A stretch of DNA of 64,000 nucleotides, taken from assembly GCA_008704415.1 (NCBI GenBank), contig VXIS01000168.1, positions 36,485-100,484 on the forward strand. The letters run 5' to 3'. Position numbers and translations under genes: made by a program. This DNA comes from Sphaerosporella brunnea (taxonomy: Eukaryota; Ascomycota; Pezizomycetes; Pezizales; Pyronemataceae). The notes beneath the pieces were generated by a model. It saw nothing but the letters and a program-made list of their open reading frames with translations. It was not told the DNA's origin and searched no databases. Shown here piece by piece: positions 10,501 through 21,504 of the stretch (positions within the stretch are counted from its first letter, which is position 1; every line of letters starts with the position of its first letter).

Positions 10501-13500
10501 CAAGGCCGTTGAACACGAAAAAACAAAGCTTTCGCCACATGGCTATTGCGTCGAGTCGTGTAGGCAATGTCTTTGAAGGTAAATTAGAGCCACCATGCCA
10601 TCCTGTGCTTGGCTTTCAATCACCGCGCCACGGTTGCACCGGGTACTAGCGTCGAACTACGTACCACCATGCTGAGCCACACCCTGCGAAACAGATGCCG
10701 CGGTCCTGCGCGGCCCCTGTCGCAGCATAAATGGCGGCAACTGACAAGCGCGGGGCAATCCAGGTAAATACTCTGTCCGTGGCAACCCTCATTTTCCTTA
10801 TCTGGACGGACCCCTGGGGCCTGTAGTAGCCCGCCGGCTCCGCTTGTGATCACTTAAGTACTGCAGGAATCAAACCTTGGTCAGTGTGATATTCATGATA
10901 CGTATGTTTCCACTTTCTTTTCTTGTTCTTTTCTGGGTCAGCCTGAACCAGCGAGAGGTAAACAATCAGCCTGTTGATTTCTTCAGAAGCCTATCCCGGC
11001 TTGGAATGGTTCAGCACTTCAGAGGAGCTAGGCGCCAATCGCGCATGCCACACATGTCTACCGTGTGGATCCACGCCCCGCTAATACTCCGTTCCCGTTC
11101 TGCGGACAAGGGAGGAACATTCAGCCGTGCATTAACCATCGTGCAGTAACAATCCAGGGGTTGTAATCGACGGTAATGCAGACGCAACGACGCCTGTCGC
11201 CTGTTGCTCTGGTCCAGAAGGCACGACGGAATCCTAAGGGCGACCGCTCATCTGGATATTTTGTTCAGGGAATTCTGCGCGGGAGCATGAGCATCAGGCA
11301 ATGGCACGGGGAATGCGGAGGGGAGTAGTGCCTGACTGGCCAGATTGCGTTGCCACGGGAGGTAACCCATACAAGCAATATAATATCCTTCTGACCTGAG
11401 TCGCATTCCAATAAGCATGGAGAACCCTGCCTCATCCACCCGTCAAACACCGGGGCCAGTCGCCGAGCCAGCGCAGTCCGCACACCGGACTAGCCCGAGC
11501 TATCACGGTTTTCTGCAGGACAGGCCAACACAGTGACTGCCGCCGGCCGGCCTGGCCCATGTCAAGCGTTCGCTAAGTGCACAGCTCCTCAGGGAGCGTT
11601 ATATTCCAGAGGAACGACACGACCCTGCACCCTTCTGTCGGTGTCTTCGCTCATCAGCAAGCCACGGGTTTGCAAGGCTAAGGCTGTAACTATAAGGGCA
11701 CTTTCGCTGAACCGGCTGCCCGGGGCGCGACTTATGTCAGCTCCGCGATTTGAAACCGCTGCGGAACTGTTCCATCCGAGGGTCTGTGGTAATATTGTAG
11801 AAAGTGTGAGCTGACCGGACGAAGACGCACATGGCGCAGCGATCAATCTCGGAAAGCAGCAGCCAGTCCACGGTTTGCGTTGAAACCTGTCTCCAGCATG
11901 ACCATGGCTCCCAAGCTGGCGTGCCTGGCAAGCTCCAGCCTCCGACTGCTGGTCCGGACTTGTCCCAGCACGGTCGTGAAGCTGCGCCCTCACTGGCCTT
12001 AGAATTGTCCCCCTCTATCTGGCGCCGCTGCTCCAGGCGGCATGGGCGCCCCGGCATCGAATGCAAGCGACATCAAGGGTATCTTTATTCGCACACACTC
12101 CGGAAAGAGTCTGGACCACCGCAAAACCTTCTTATTCCCCGTCCAGCCAGTAATTGTTTGGACGGATGTCGGACGGTCTTGAGCCGCACGAGTGGGGCTA
12201 AGCCATTCACGATGCCGGGAGATCTGGGTGTTTCCAATCCATAATATGTATATCGGACAGCCCTCGTTCCCCGGCTCAAATGTCCACTCCGGATTGGGTA
12301 CGCGATGACTGTACATGACGCCGGAGTTGAGGCGGTGCTACTGGGTTTCGTGCGCTTCTGACCCGCTCAGCAGACAGTGCTCATCATGCGATAAGGATTT
12401 CTTTTGTGGGGCACTATTTGGCGGGTTTAAACGTTCAGGTTTAAAGACGAACGGTAGGAGATTACAGATAATTATACGGTCATTTCCCGTTGTGTGTTGC
12501 ACAGAGAACACGATGATTATTTTTTGGTGCGGGTAACTAAATCCCCCATCTGCTCCATCTCAGCTCCATCGAACTTCGACTCATCAGCCACCAGTGCCGT
12601 GCTGCGTCTGACGATCTGCTAGTGTCCCCAAGCCGTGCGCTTTCCGCGTCCTTTCGGGTCTTTTCTGGCGACCCACCACTTCATATCAACCACGCGCGCA
12701 CCACAGACCAAGCTGTTCCCACCTCGAGTGTGCGCAATACCGCAGGGAAGCACGAAGCACAGCTAGTAGCTGCTACTGCTGACGCGGAGCATGATTGGAA
12801 GGGCTCATCTTACAAGAGGATAGCTGCACGTTCAGGTGAGCACCTAGTGCGCCATTTGACGCAAGGTGGCTTTTTTGACTGTGTTGTGGCCGGTCAGTCC
12901 TGGAGCTGCGGTTGCAACGCGCAAAGAAATTGATGGAATAGCGGCAGAGACTCTGATATATTTAAAAGACATAGATTCAGACTAAGAACACAAGCGGACA
13001 GCGAATCAGATCATGAAGGAAATCGTTCCACAAGCGGCGGCGCAAAGCGGAGTTCCAAAGGGATAACCGAGATACAGGTCGCGAATACTATGCTGGCATC
13101 TGCCTTCATGAACGAGGCTCAGTTCACCATCCAGAACAGAACCGAGATATAATCGAATCCTCGCTTCAGTCATACCATAAAAAGCAAAACACCGGCGGTA
13201 TGGTTATAATTTCCTGACACCTTGCATTCCCAAGTCTCAAGGACCACCACCAGGCCAAAATACCAGCCTTGATCATGCCAGGCGCTCCTTGCATGCACGG
13301 ATCTGGCATGTTCTGGTGCAGATGAACGGTCGCCGCCAATACCAGCCAACCCTCCAAAGTCGAAGCACATCATTTCGGAGCCAGCGTCAGGCCCTTTCCG
13401 GTGCCGGATAATTGCCCCGACCAGGTTCGCCCAGACGGTGAATGTCACCGGGAAGCGTCTCCCGGTCGGAGAAGCGACACTCTTGGAGCGCTGAAATATG

Positions 13501-15450
13501 CTGAACCGCGTCCGTCTACTCCGTCACGGTCCATGGACGCGCATGTGACGGCTGCGCGGTTTTGTATTCAAGCACCGCGAAGAGCCTACGCGTGTCGGCC
13601 CACTGCATTCGAAACAAGCGCTACCAGACCCGCAGCACCTCATTAAGCCCCACCATGTCAACGCCACCGGTGGCGCCGAGAAAACCCAGGTCAGGTTTTG
13701 GCGACCCAGATTTTCAGCTACACATTACGGCACAGTGAGAGTTGTGTGACGAACCCGGGTACCGATTCAAAAAGGTGCTGACAGGGCTGCATCAGTCCCT
13801 GCGCGGGCCCCAAGGAAATCTTATTGAACAAGCGACACAGAGAACCGAAGATCTGGTTGGGCTGAGCGCGGCCTGGGTGCTGAGTATCTCGAGCGAAATA
13901 AAGATGGTCTGCCTGGTAGCCCGATTTGTTGGGGCAGCCACGAGTAGCGGAACATGCCCTGAGCAAACTGCTCTCCGGCGCCATAATCACAGGCAAATGA
14001 CAAAGTTCGAGCGCGGTGTGAGGAATGGAAGACAAGGACGTCGGGGCAGGATGATCGGAGGAGAACGAGGAGAGGTCAGTGAGAAAAACAGTTCCGCGGA
14101 GTAGAACAATCGGAGGACGAGAGACCTCCAGCGGAGAACGGCTTCATTGTGTCGGTGAATTAGAAGACTAGAACAGTTCTGTGAGAGGGGAGAGCCGTAG
14201 AACGAGAGAGAATGAGTTGTTGAGAACAGTGTGGTGTAGCAGGAGAATTGCAGCAGACGACAATCATTCGTCAGAACACAAAAGGGAGACAGAGAATATT
14301 GAACTATGACTTTTTGCTCGCTTTGGTAGACAAGGGGGACAGTTCAGCGGACAGGTGGAATCGTGGGCCGACAGGAAATGGTTCGCTCAGGACCACTCAA
14401 GGGAGTAGGAAAATCGTACAACGGGAGCGGCGGGATGGATGAGGAGGATAGGCGCACGGCGAACCCGCGGCGAGGCTGGTCGGGCGATGACCAAAGACGC
14501 TTCAGCTGGATGCGGGCTGTTCGGCCGGCGTCAAACGACAATAGCTGAAATGAGTCGCGTTGACCTTTTTCTAGGAGATTCGCGGTCTCATACTGGGTGA
14601 CGAAGAACAGCCCCATGCAGGCACCCATTTTTCACCCGAATCCGGCAGCAGTGGTATGCTACATGTTTTGCGGCAATACCTGTCGCCGGGATCACGAACC
14701 GGTAGCAAACCCATTCCCAGCAATGCGCATCACCCGAAACACGTGCTCAGAGTATCAATGCAATGCTCCGCAATACGCGTGGCCGTGAACACACGTGAAA
14801 CCGAATGCTCGGCAGTTGCCGCCACCATGTTATTGAGGCCGTGAATCAATCGGATGCGGGAATCTATTTACTGGGGGTTGTTGTTGCGTTGCGGTCGCCT
14901 GTGGACTCTGCTCACCTGTATCCCGGATGCTTTGAAAAAGACTGTCCATGCAAAGCATGTGCAATACTGCACCTACATTTTGCGATAGTCATGTATCAAC
15001 GCCTTTTTGCTATGCCGCCCAGTTACAATCTGCGTTTAGGCCAATCTTGGGCTGACTGGCTTTTGCCCATATGCTGAAGCTGCGGCAGGGCGCCAATCAA
15101 AGATAAGCGTAAACCCTCTGGGTTTGACACATACATCCAGAAAAGGGTTATGTTCCCTCACGGTCATCACTACATAATCATGCCGCAGTCTGGTTACATT
15201 CTTGGTCTCCTATCGAATCGAGTACAACAATACGGCACAGCTACCCGAGATGGGTCCAAGCCCCCTGGGGGAATGTGAATACTCACTGCTCCGCGGTATA
15301 AACCACCTGATCATCTTGCGACACAACTAAAAACAACTGCCCTCAACACCGAAGCACCTCCATAAGCATCGTGTTGCACATCCCCGGCTTCAATCCGCCT
15401 AGAACGACTACAAGCTGCGTGCGGCGCTCGTTTGTCCCTCTCGTGGTCCT
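7520..15450. other. Long gene-poor stretch, nothing recognisable
   Basis: Frames on both strands are all short and show no codon bias, splice structure or family motif I can name. From about 14016 to 14440 the plus strand is strongly purine-rich (many GAGA/GGAG words). It may be decayed transposon sequence, but no ends or domains are visible. Confidence 0.5.
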
Positions 15451-15453
15451 CCC

Positions 15454-16266
15454 ATGCTGCAACGCTTTCAGCTCCGCAATTGCCGATGGTTGATTGAACG
15501 CCACACGGCCGACGTCCGCAAAGTGATCGCACGGATAGAGCAACAGCTCAAGCGAGCTGAGCCGCATGTTTTAGCTCCCTCAGCGGCTCCTGTTGCTGTT
15601 CGCAACCCCAAAAACGGCCCTCTTGGAGACCTTCAAGCGTCAGCCTCTTCCGCTGAGTTGCCGCAGAACCCAAGTCCACAGCACCCAAACATGGCCAGCG
15701 ACTACGACGCGCAGGGTCCCGTCCCCGAAACGAGGGACCGCGCAAACCAGGAAGACCCAGCCTCGATGGATGGTTTCATGGCCTGCAGAGGTTCTCTCCT
15801 CCTGGCCGTGCCAGAGGCCTGTAGTTCAACACACGATCCGGCCAGTTCCGTCTGCACAGACCGCGCCGACGGTCATATGGTGCAGGCAGTTATAAACCTG
15901 GTCGTCGGAGATGGACGACCACAATCAATGCCGGTATCCCCGCGTCCGAACTCAGAGCAAAACAAACGCTCAGCACCTGAGGAAGATGCGCTCTACAACC
16001 CAACGTTTTCCATTCCACTGTTTCTGCACTTGAGGGCTGCTTATTTTGCGACGAAAATATCCCGTGCGACGACCAGGTTTATAGCTGCCTGCACCATAGT
16101 GTCTGCCGGTACTCAATCGATATCAGAACTGCCGAGATGTATTGCAGTGACATTGTTGGTACTGAATTTGAGCCAGTTACCATCGAAGATACTTTTTCTC
16201 CGCCCGTCAGCATCGACGTCAATATGTGCGTCAGTGCTGTATCCCCCGATGCGGCCATGCGCATGA
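15454..16266 (+). CDS. Hypothetical 270-residue open frame, doubtful
   Basis: An ATG-started frame of 270 codons is open without interruption. The first 45 residues are basic and helix-like (RKVIARIEQQLKRAE), the middle is Ser/Pro/Gln rich, and the last 80 residues are hydrophobic and look less like a natural protein. Another frame on the same strand (16137-16448) overlaps its end, so the true gene, if any, may be spliced or frame-shifted there. I recognise no family. The length is unusual for this otherwise closed region, which is the main reason to list it. Confidence 0.25.
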   Translation: MLQRFQLRNCRWLIERHTADVRKVIARIEQQLKRAEPHVLAPSAAPVAVRNPKNGPLGDLQASASSAELPQNPSPQHPNMASDYDAQGPVPETRDRANQEDPASMDGFMACRGSLLLAVPEACSSTHDPASSVCTDRADGHMVQAVINLVVGDGRPQSMPVSPRPNSEQNKRSAPEEDALYNPTFSIPLFLHLRAAYFATKISRATTRFIAACTIVSAGTQSISELPRCIAVTLLVLNLSQLPSKILFLRPSASTSICASVLYPPMRPCA

Positions 16267-16859
16267 CTCGCCACACCGGAACGCTCGATGGAACCACCGC
16301 TGATACGGCTTCTGCATGCATTGTTAATGACGAATGCAAGGCTGCATCGTCGATAGTGACGGCAGACATGAACACAACGAGAATGTTGTATCAAAACTGG
16401 ATAAAACATGTTAAACCACACACGCCTAGAAGAGAACGATCCATGTGACAAACACGGAGAAAGTTACAGGGCAGTACGACCCGTACAAAGTCCATGTTTG
16501 GAATCGCTCTGCAGAGCATGATTCCGTCGGGCTCGACAAGAGATTGGATTATTACATTTCGGATAAACACTTCGCTATTGAGTTTGTTTTCTTTGAATCA
16601 TAATGTATCCGCCGCTTGTGGCCATGGCATACCGCATAGAATACACTACCCATGGGCCTCATGTGCCCAAAGCCGGGCGTGTCTCAAGGAAGGATACCGA
16701 TGCGGACCAAGGAAAGGACAAAGTTGATTTGCGTAAGACATATGCAAAAAAGAGCGGAAAGATCACAAAACATGTCATGGCTTCTCCGGCCATTTGTACA
16801 TTTGGGTACGTGATAGGAGATCCAGGACCACTGCCGTGCAGCGGCCGTCCGGCACAATC

Positions 16860-17615
16860 TAGTGATGTACACGAGCCGAGCCAGCTCGAGCTAGAAACTC
16901 GAGCTGACGAGACGAGCCGATCCGATCCTTCGTCCTCTACGAGCTGAGCTGCCTCAAGCTGAGGGTGCAGGATTGGGTCGAGTCAGCTCGAGTTTTCAGC
17001 ATGATGGGGGGTTCTGACGGGGAGGGTTGATGGGAATGAAAAGTATCGCGCGTGTTGTAGAATGAAAACAGGTGATCAAAATTGGCTGCGTCATATAGAA
17101 ACTTCATATCGCTTGTCGCTGTCGCACTGCCTCATGCAACCCCCTTTACACCCAATACTCTTCCCCTGCCCCACCATCCCGATCAGAGCTATGGAACACG
17201 AATCAGTGGATGGACTGTTTGCGGATGCGCGTGCTGCTTACTTTAAAAACCTACCAGGGAACTGGGGTATACTCATGACTGCTCGCCAATATCTCTCTAT
17301 ACCAGCCAGAAGTGTCCTGGTTGAGAGTCTTTTCTCCCCAGCTGGAGGTCGTATTTACAAAAAGCGAAACAGGCTCGGGGAGACCGCAAGTAGCGCTCGC
17401 TCGTTGCTCGAAAGCTGGGTGGGGCTGGATGATTTCGAGCAGTGGCAACGTGAAAGGTTAAGCAAGCAGGATACGGGCAAGATCGACAGTGATGATGCGA
17501 TTCCGGTCCCAGATACCAATCAGAAACGACTCCTAGACGCAGAGAACGATGGGGACGCCGAGGAATTGTAGCCAGTCATCATACGGTTGACATTCTTAGA
17601 TACGTTGCATACAAT
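16860..17615 (+). mobile_element. hAT element, left end plus transposase C-terminus, right end missing
   Basis: The left terminus TAGTGATGTACACGAGCC begins at 16860 and is followed by GAGCTCGAG-type words. A transposase C-terminal frame follows on the plus strand. No matching right end is found. The sequence runs straight into a copia LTR at 17616, so that insertion or a later deletion removed the rest. Confidence 0.75.
17062..17571 (+). pseudogene. hAT transposase C-terminal dimerisation region
   Basis: An open frame of 169 residues covers the C-terminal part of a hAT transposase. The recognisable block is a small hydrophobic helix, then VESLFSPAGGRIYKKRNRL and SARSLLESWVG, matching the hAT dimerisation domain pattern (LFSxAG...RNRL...LxSW). 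An acidic tail follows. The catalytic core and zinc finger are missing. No initiator of the original gene is present, so it is a remnant. Its terminus and tail composition tie it to the GCTCGAGC family seen elsewhere in the window. Confidence 0.8.
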
Positions 17616-17828
17616 TGTTGAACGACGAGGTCGAGAGAGGAGATCAGGCTTGGTTCGTCCGCCGCCGGAGGGCGAGCATCGAGCCTTTATATACAGCACC
17701 GTGTGGGCAAATAACAGGAAAGGACAACTATCAAACTCCGGAAAACGGAAACAGGACCAACAAATATAGACGCACGGTTTCCTCCCGCAAATCCTTCACG
17801 GTTGCCACCCGAAATCCTCATTCCAACA
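17616..17828 (-). repeat. Ty1/copia LTR (3' LTR, minus orientation)
   Basis: The 213-bp sequence begins TGTTGAACG and ends CCAACA, giving TGTTG...CAACA termini typical of LTRs. A TATA-like box (CTTTATATAC on the plus strand, read in reverse as GTATATAAAG) lies near 17690. The adjoining pyrimidine run at 17829-17840 is, on the minus strand, the purine tract expected upstream of a 3' LTR. No partner LTR was found in the window. Confidence 0.75.
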
Positions 17829-17889
17829 CTCTTCTTTGCCCATGCAGTTGCAAATCAGAACGAAAGACAGAAATATAAGGGAAGGATAC

Positions 17890-19685
17890 ATTCAAATCAA
17901 ATCAATCCAATTTCCTTCACAAACGCTTCGTGCTTGATCCTTCCCAACGCCTTTGTCAATTCATCTGCCAGCATTTCGTCCGACGGAATGTGCTTGGTCA
18001 TAAGATTCTCGGTAGCGACAGCCTCATGCAGGCTATAAAATTGAAGGCGAAGGTGCCGACTCCCTCCCTTGAAATCCCCACTATTAAGAACGCTGAGGCA
18101 GGCCAGATTGTTGTTGAGGTGAACTGGTAGTTAGTTGACGTTTGTAGTACTGGACGCGGCTTGTAGGCTTGGGGTAAGTTCAGAAAGCAGGCCAGAGAAC
18201 CAGTCATTATGCCGCTTGACTGCAGCCGAGATAATCAGCTCTGATTCTATGGTTCACCGTGCGACGAGGGTCTGTTTCTTAGATTTTCACAGGACCAAGA
18301 TGCCGAGAGCATAAAGTAGATACCCGCTAGTGGAGTTGCCGGTATGTGTCTCTCCACTGAGGTCTGCATATGCCAAGCCGATGAGAGGACTGTTATCCAA
18401 GTGGAAGCCAGAGTTTGGCAGCGAGGTGAGGGCCAGCTTCTTGGATGAGTACCGAAAAAGATTTTGGTACGGATGAGTAGCGGTCAAGTGTAGTGGCGGC
18501 ACAGGCGATATTTGGGCGAGAGCCGAGGGAAATATACAGAAGGCTTCCAACAGCTGACAATATAAAGACTTGTCGACAGGCTTCTCCACTTCTGAACAAC
18601 CAAGCTTAAGTCCTTCCTCGATGGGTGTGTAGTGCGGTCGGCAGTCCGTCATGGCAAACTGTTCCACAACCTTCACAATGTATGCGCACTGATTGATGGA
18701 GGTGGTACCGCTATTGCGGTCAAGTTGAATGTCAAGACGCACATACTGAAAATGATCTCCCATGGGAATGATAGCATCCTTTGTCGGCGCGCCGCGAAAA
18801 CGCCGGTGTAGGGTGTCGCAGACAGCTCGAAGGGTTGCTATTCTGGAGGCGAGAATCATGATGTCGTCAACATAGACCACAACTATGATTCCGTCGCCCA
18901 GAAAAAGGCCGGGCACGGCAACTGATGCTCTGAGGGCAAGGTGCTCAACCAGGAAATCATGGACGTCTTCAAATTAACCGCGTGCAGACTTCTTCAGGCC
19001 GTATAAAGTCTTTTGGAGGCGAACAAGAGGGCGCTCTGTTTGCCACAGGTTTTGCCTATTTCCTTCAGGCAGGCGGAGGAAAATAGTTTCCGTAGTGCGC
19101 TGCCCAGAGAGGCTGTGGGGCAATTGAGAATGGCAACTTCCAGGGGGCGCTGTGCTGCGAGACCGAGACAAAGGCGGATTGTTGAAGCACCAACAACCGG
19201 GGAAGATATTGCATTCCCATCGACATCTTGACCTTCTTTTCAAGTATAAAACGTTGAGCTATTTCCCGAGCTTTATACTTATCAATCTTCCCCGTGGCTT
19301 TGAACTTCTTAGAGAGAAGTCATCTGATATTGACGACTGCAGCATCCACAGGTAGTTGACCTTCTGCAATGAACTCCATAGCTTGGTGATAGTCGAGACC
19401 AGCAGCTTCGGTGTTAACAGCAGCCTTCCACTCTTCTGCTTTGGGGGTCTTCAAAGCAGCACCGTAGGTTTTCGGTCCCGGTTCAACCATAAAGGCCGTG
19501 GCTGTAGCTGGAGCGGTATCTGTATTTGAAGCAAGTAGAACCCTCGCGATGCCAAAGAGCTCAGCGTTATGGTCTCCCTGGTTGTCTCGGATATACTCTG
19601 CGAATCGGGACAACCGGTTTGTATCCAACTCCACCTGTGAGACTGACTGTAGGTGCAGTGCCCGGGATCCGTCCGCGTAAACCGC
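17890..19685 (-). pseudogene. Ty1/copia reverse transcriptase and RNase H, broken
   Basis: On the minus strand, a segment starting with KTYGAALKTPKAEEW opens the copia reverse transcriptase (about 19480). A frame-shifted middle ends QKTLYGLKKSARG (about 18980), followed by the catalytic YVDDIMI box near 18870 and later a SLLY-type segment. The RNase H end, closing with DEMLADELTKALGRIKHEAF, lies near 17900-17990. Stops and frameshifts separate these pieces. Integrase and gag are absent; the upstream end joins LINE sequence at about 19685. The LTR at 17616-17828 lies directly downstream. Confidence 0.85.
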
Positions 19686-19689
19686 CAGC

Positions 19690-21480
19690 TTGGTGTCGGT
19701 AGGCCTGTTTTTGTTGGACTGCCGAGGCGGCCGCCGCTCCTGCGTCACCTATGATGACGCAACTGGCCTTATCGTTATCACCACGGATGGGTCGACATTG
19801 CCGATGGGAAGCGACGCTGCCAGGTTAGCCATGATGCCCATAGGCTGTCGCTCGGTGGATTGCCCTTGAGGGTGTCTGGCAGCTTTGCTGCGAACCTCCG
19901 CTTGCGGTGTCATACCAGGTAGTTTGGATTGGCTTCACATATGAGCGGGCCGATCGTAGTTGTTGGCAGGGCACCTAGGGTCGTCCTGGCTTGTCTGTCG
20001 AAGGGTTTCTGCCGCTGTTCGCTCCTACCCCACAGGCCATCTGCCCAAAGTTCAACCCATACAGTGCTACCGCCGCGACAGCAGCTATCTGTGCCCGCCT
20101 AACATTTTCTGGTGACAGGCCAAACTTGCCTATCAGGGATCGGATGCGTGCGTCCACCCTGCATGCCTTCCCCGTGCGGACGCTACGGTGGAGCGTAAGC
20201 GTTAGCTTGCCGTTTAGGAAAATTCAAGCCCTAGTGTTGCACCCTTGTGGTCGTTACTCCGTGCTCCGGCTACCTTGAGCGCCAATGCGAAGATCCTGCG
20301 CTTCCTGGTCAGTAGGAGTACTTCCGTCTTGGCCACATCAAAGAAGAATGCATTGGCATCTGCGGAGTCTAGGCTTCCACCTGCAAAGCGATTGAGGGTC
20401 ATCGTCACCCCTCGACGTCGCCGCGCGGCCATCTAGGCTACATCGTCCGCATAAGACAGGGCGAAGGCCTTGTTGCCGCACACGGCGGCTTCCGGCTTGG
20501 GGAACAGCCCCGACAGATGGAGGGACCAAAGGATCGGTAATACGGACGACCTTTGTGGCAACGTGCTGCGCCTGCGACGCTAGGAGTGCCTGGTCCATAA
20601 GCATCACCACAGCGTAAACGGCTGTTCTCGCCCTCCTGCTGCCGGATTGGCCCTTGTGTAGCCAGCCGTTGGATTCGGCGGGCCTGGTTAGTCTCTTTGT
20701 GACGCCTCGCACGAAGACAATGCCAAGGCAGCAAAGCAGTGAGATCTCCCTATGTGACCGGACCGTCGTCCTTACCTGGTTTGGGGATGACAATACCGGC
20801 TGCCCGTCTCGACCGATGTGGTTCATATGCACACGCGCGTATCAACGCTGCAAATCCGTCTCAGCATGATTCCCACCAGGCGGGCAGGGCCGAGCCGGTC
20901 TGGACCGACCGCCGAGCGCGCGGCCAGCGCGAAGCACGACGCCTCCTCGGACTCTACATCCTGGATGATGATGTCCTGGGACAGGGGCTGAAGCTCGGAG
21001 TCATTCCAGTCATGAGCTAGTGGGGTCGGCAGGGCCTGCATGGCCATGATGCGGATCTTTTCTCGGCCCAGGCTTCTGCCTTGTCCGGTGTGCGACCCGT
21101 TGTCAGCTGCAGTCGACTCCTGGCAGTATCGGAGCGTGGTCCATGTGTCTGCGGGTCCAGCCCGTCGTAAGAAGCCCGTTCAGTATCCCCGTTTGACCCA
21201 TAATATTGCCATCCGTAGGTTGTGGTGCGCTCTTGATGCGGCCTTTGTGGACGTGCCCAGACCTCCAGGCTGGCGCTGCAGGAGGCTTCCCCTGGGGTCG
21301 TGATGTTTGAGGAGCATGACCCCGATAGGATCACCAGTGTCGTTCTCCAGCGACCCTGCTGGACACTCACCAATCATCGGGCTATTGGAAGACAGCGTGA
21401 GGTCCAGGATCGCCTGGTGCTCGCCCCTGTCGCAAGTTGGTGATACGTCGTCGCTATTGAGAAAATACAACATGAGATAT
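19690..21480 (-). pseudogene. Tad-like LINE (endonuclease, reverse transcriptase, start of RNase H), broken
   Basis: Minus-strand pieces occur in the order expected of a Tad-type LINE. The end of the endonuclease domain (RGEHQAILDLTLSS) is near 21420. Reverse transcriptase pieces follow (VTKRLTRPAESNGWLHKGQSG, about 20690; a decayed ADD region near 20440), then the thumb-region segment RIRSLIGKFGLSPENVRRAQ near 20130. The start of RNase H (KLAVYADGSR) is near 19685. Several frameshifts separate them. The RNase H is cut where copia sequence begins, so the copia element probably inserted here. Confidence 0.75.
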
Positions 21481-21504
21481 GTAACTATTGTCTGTCCGAT
21501 CTAG

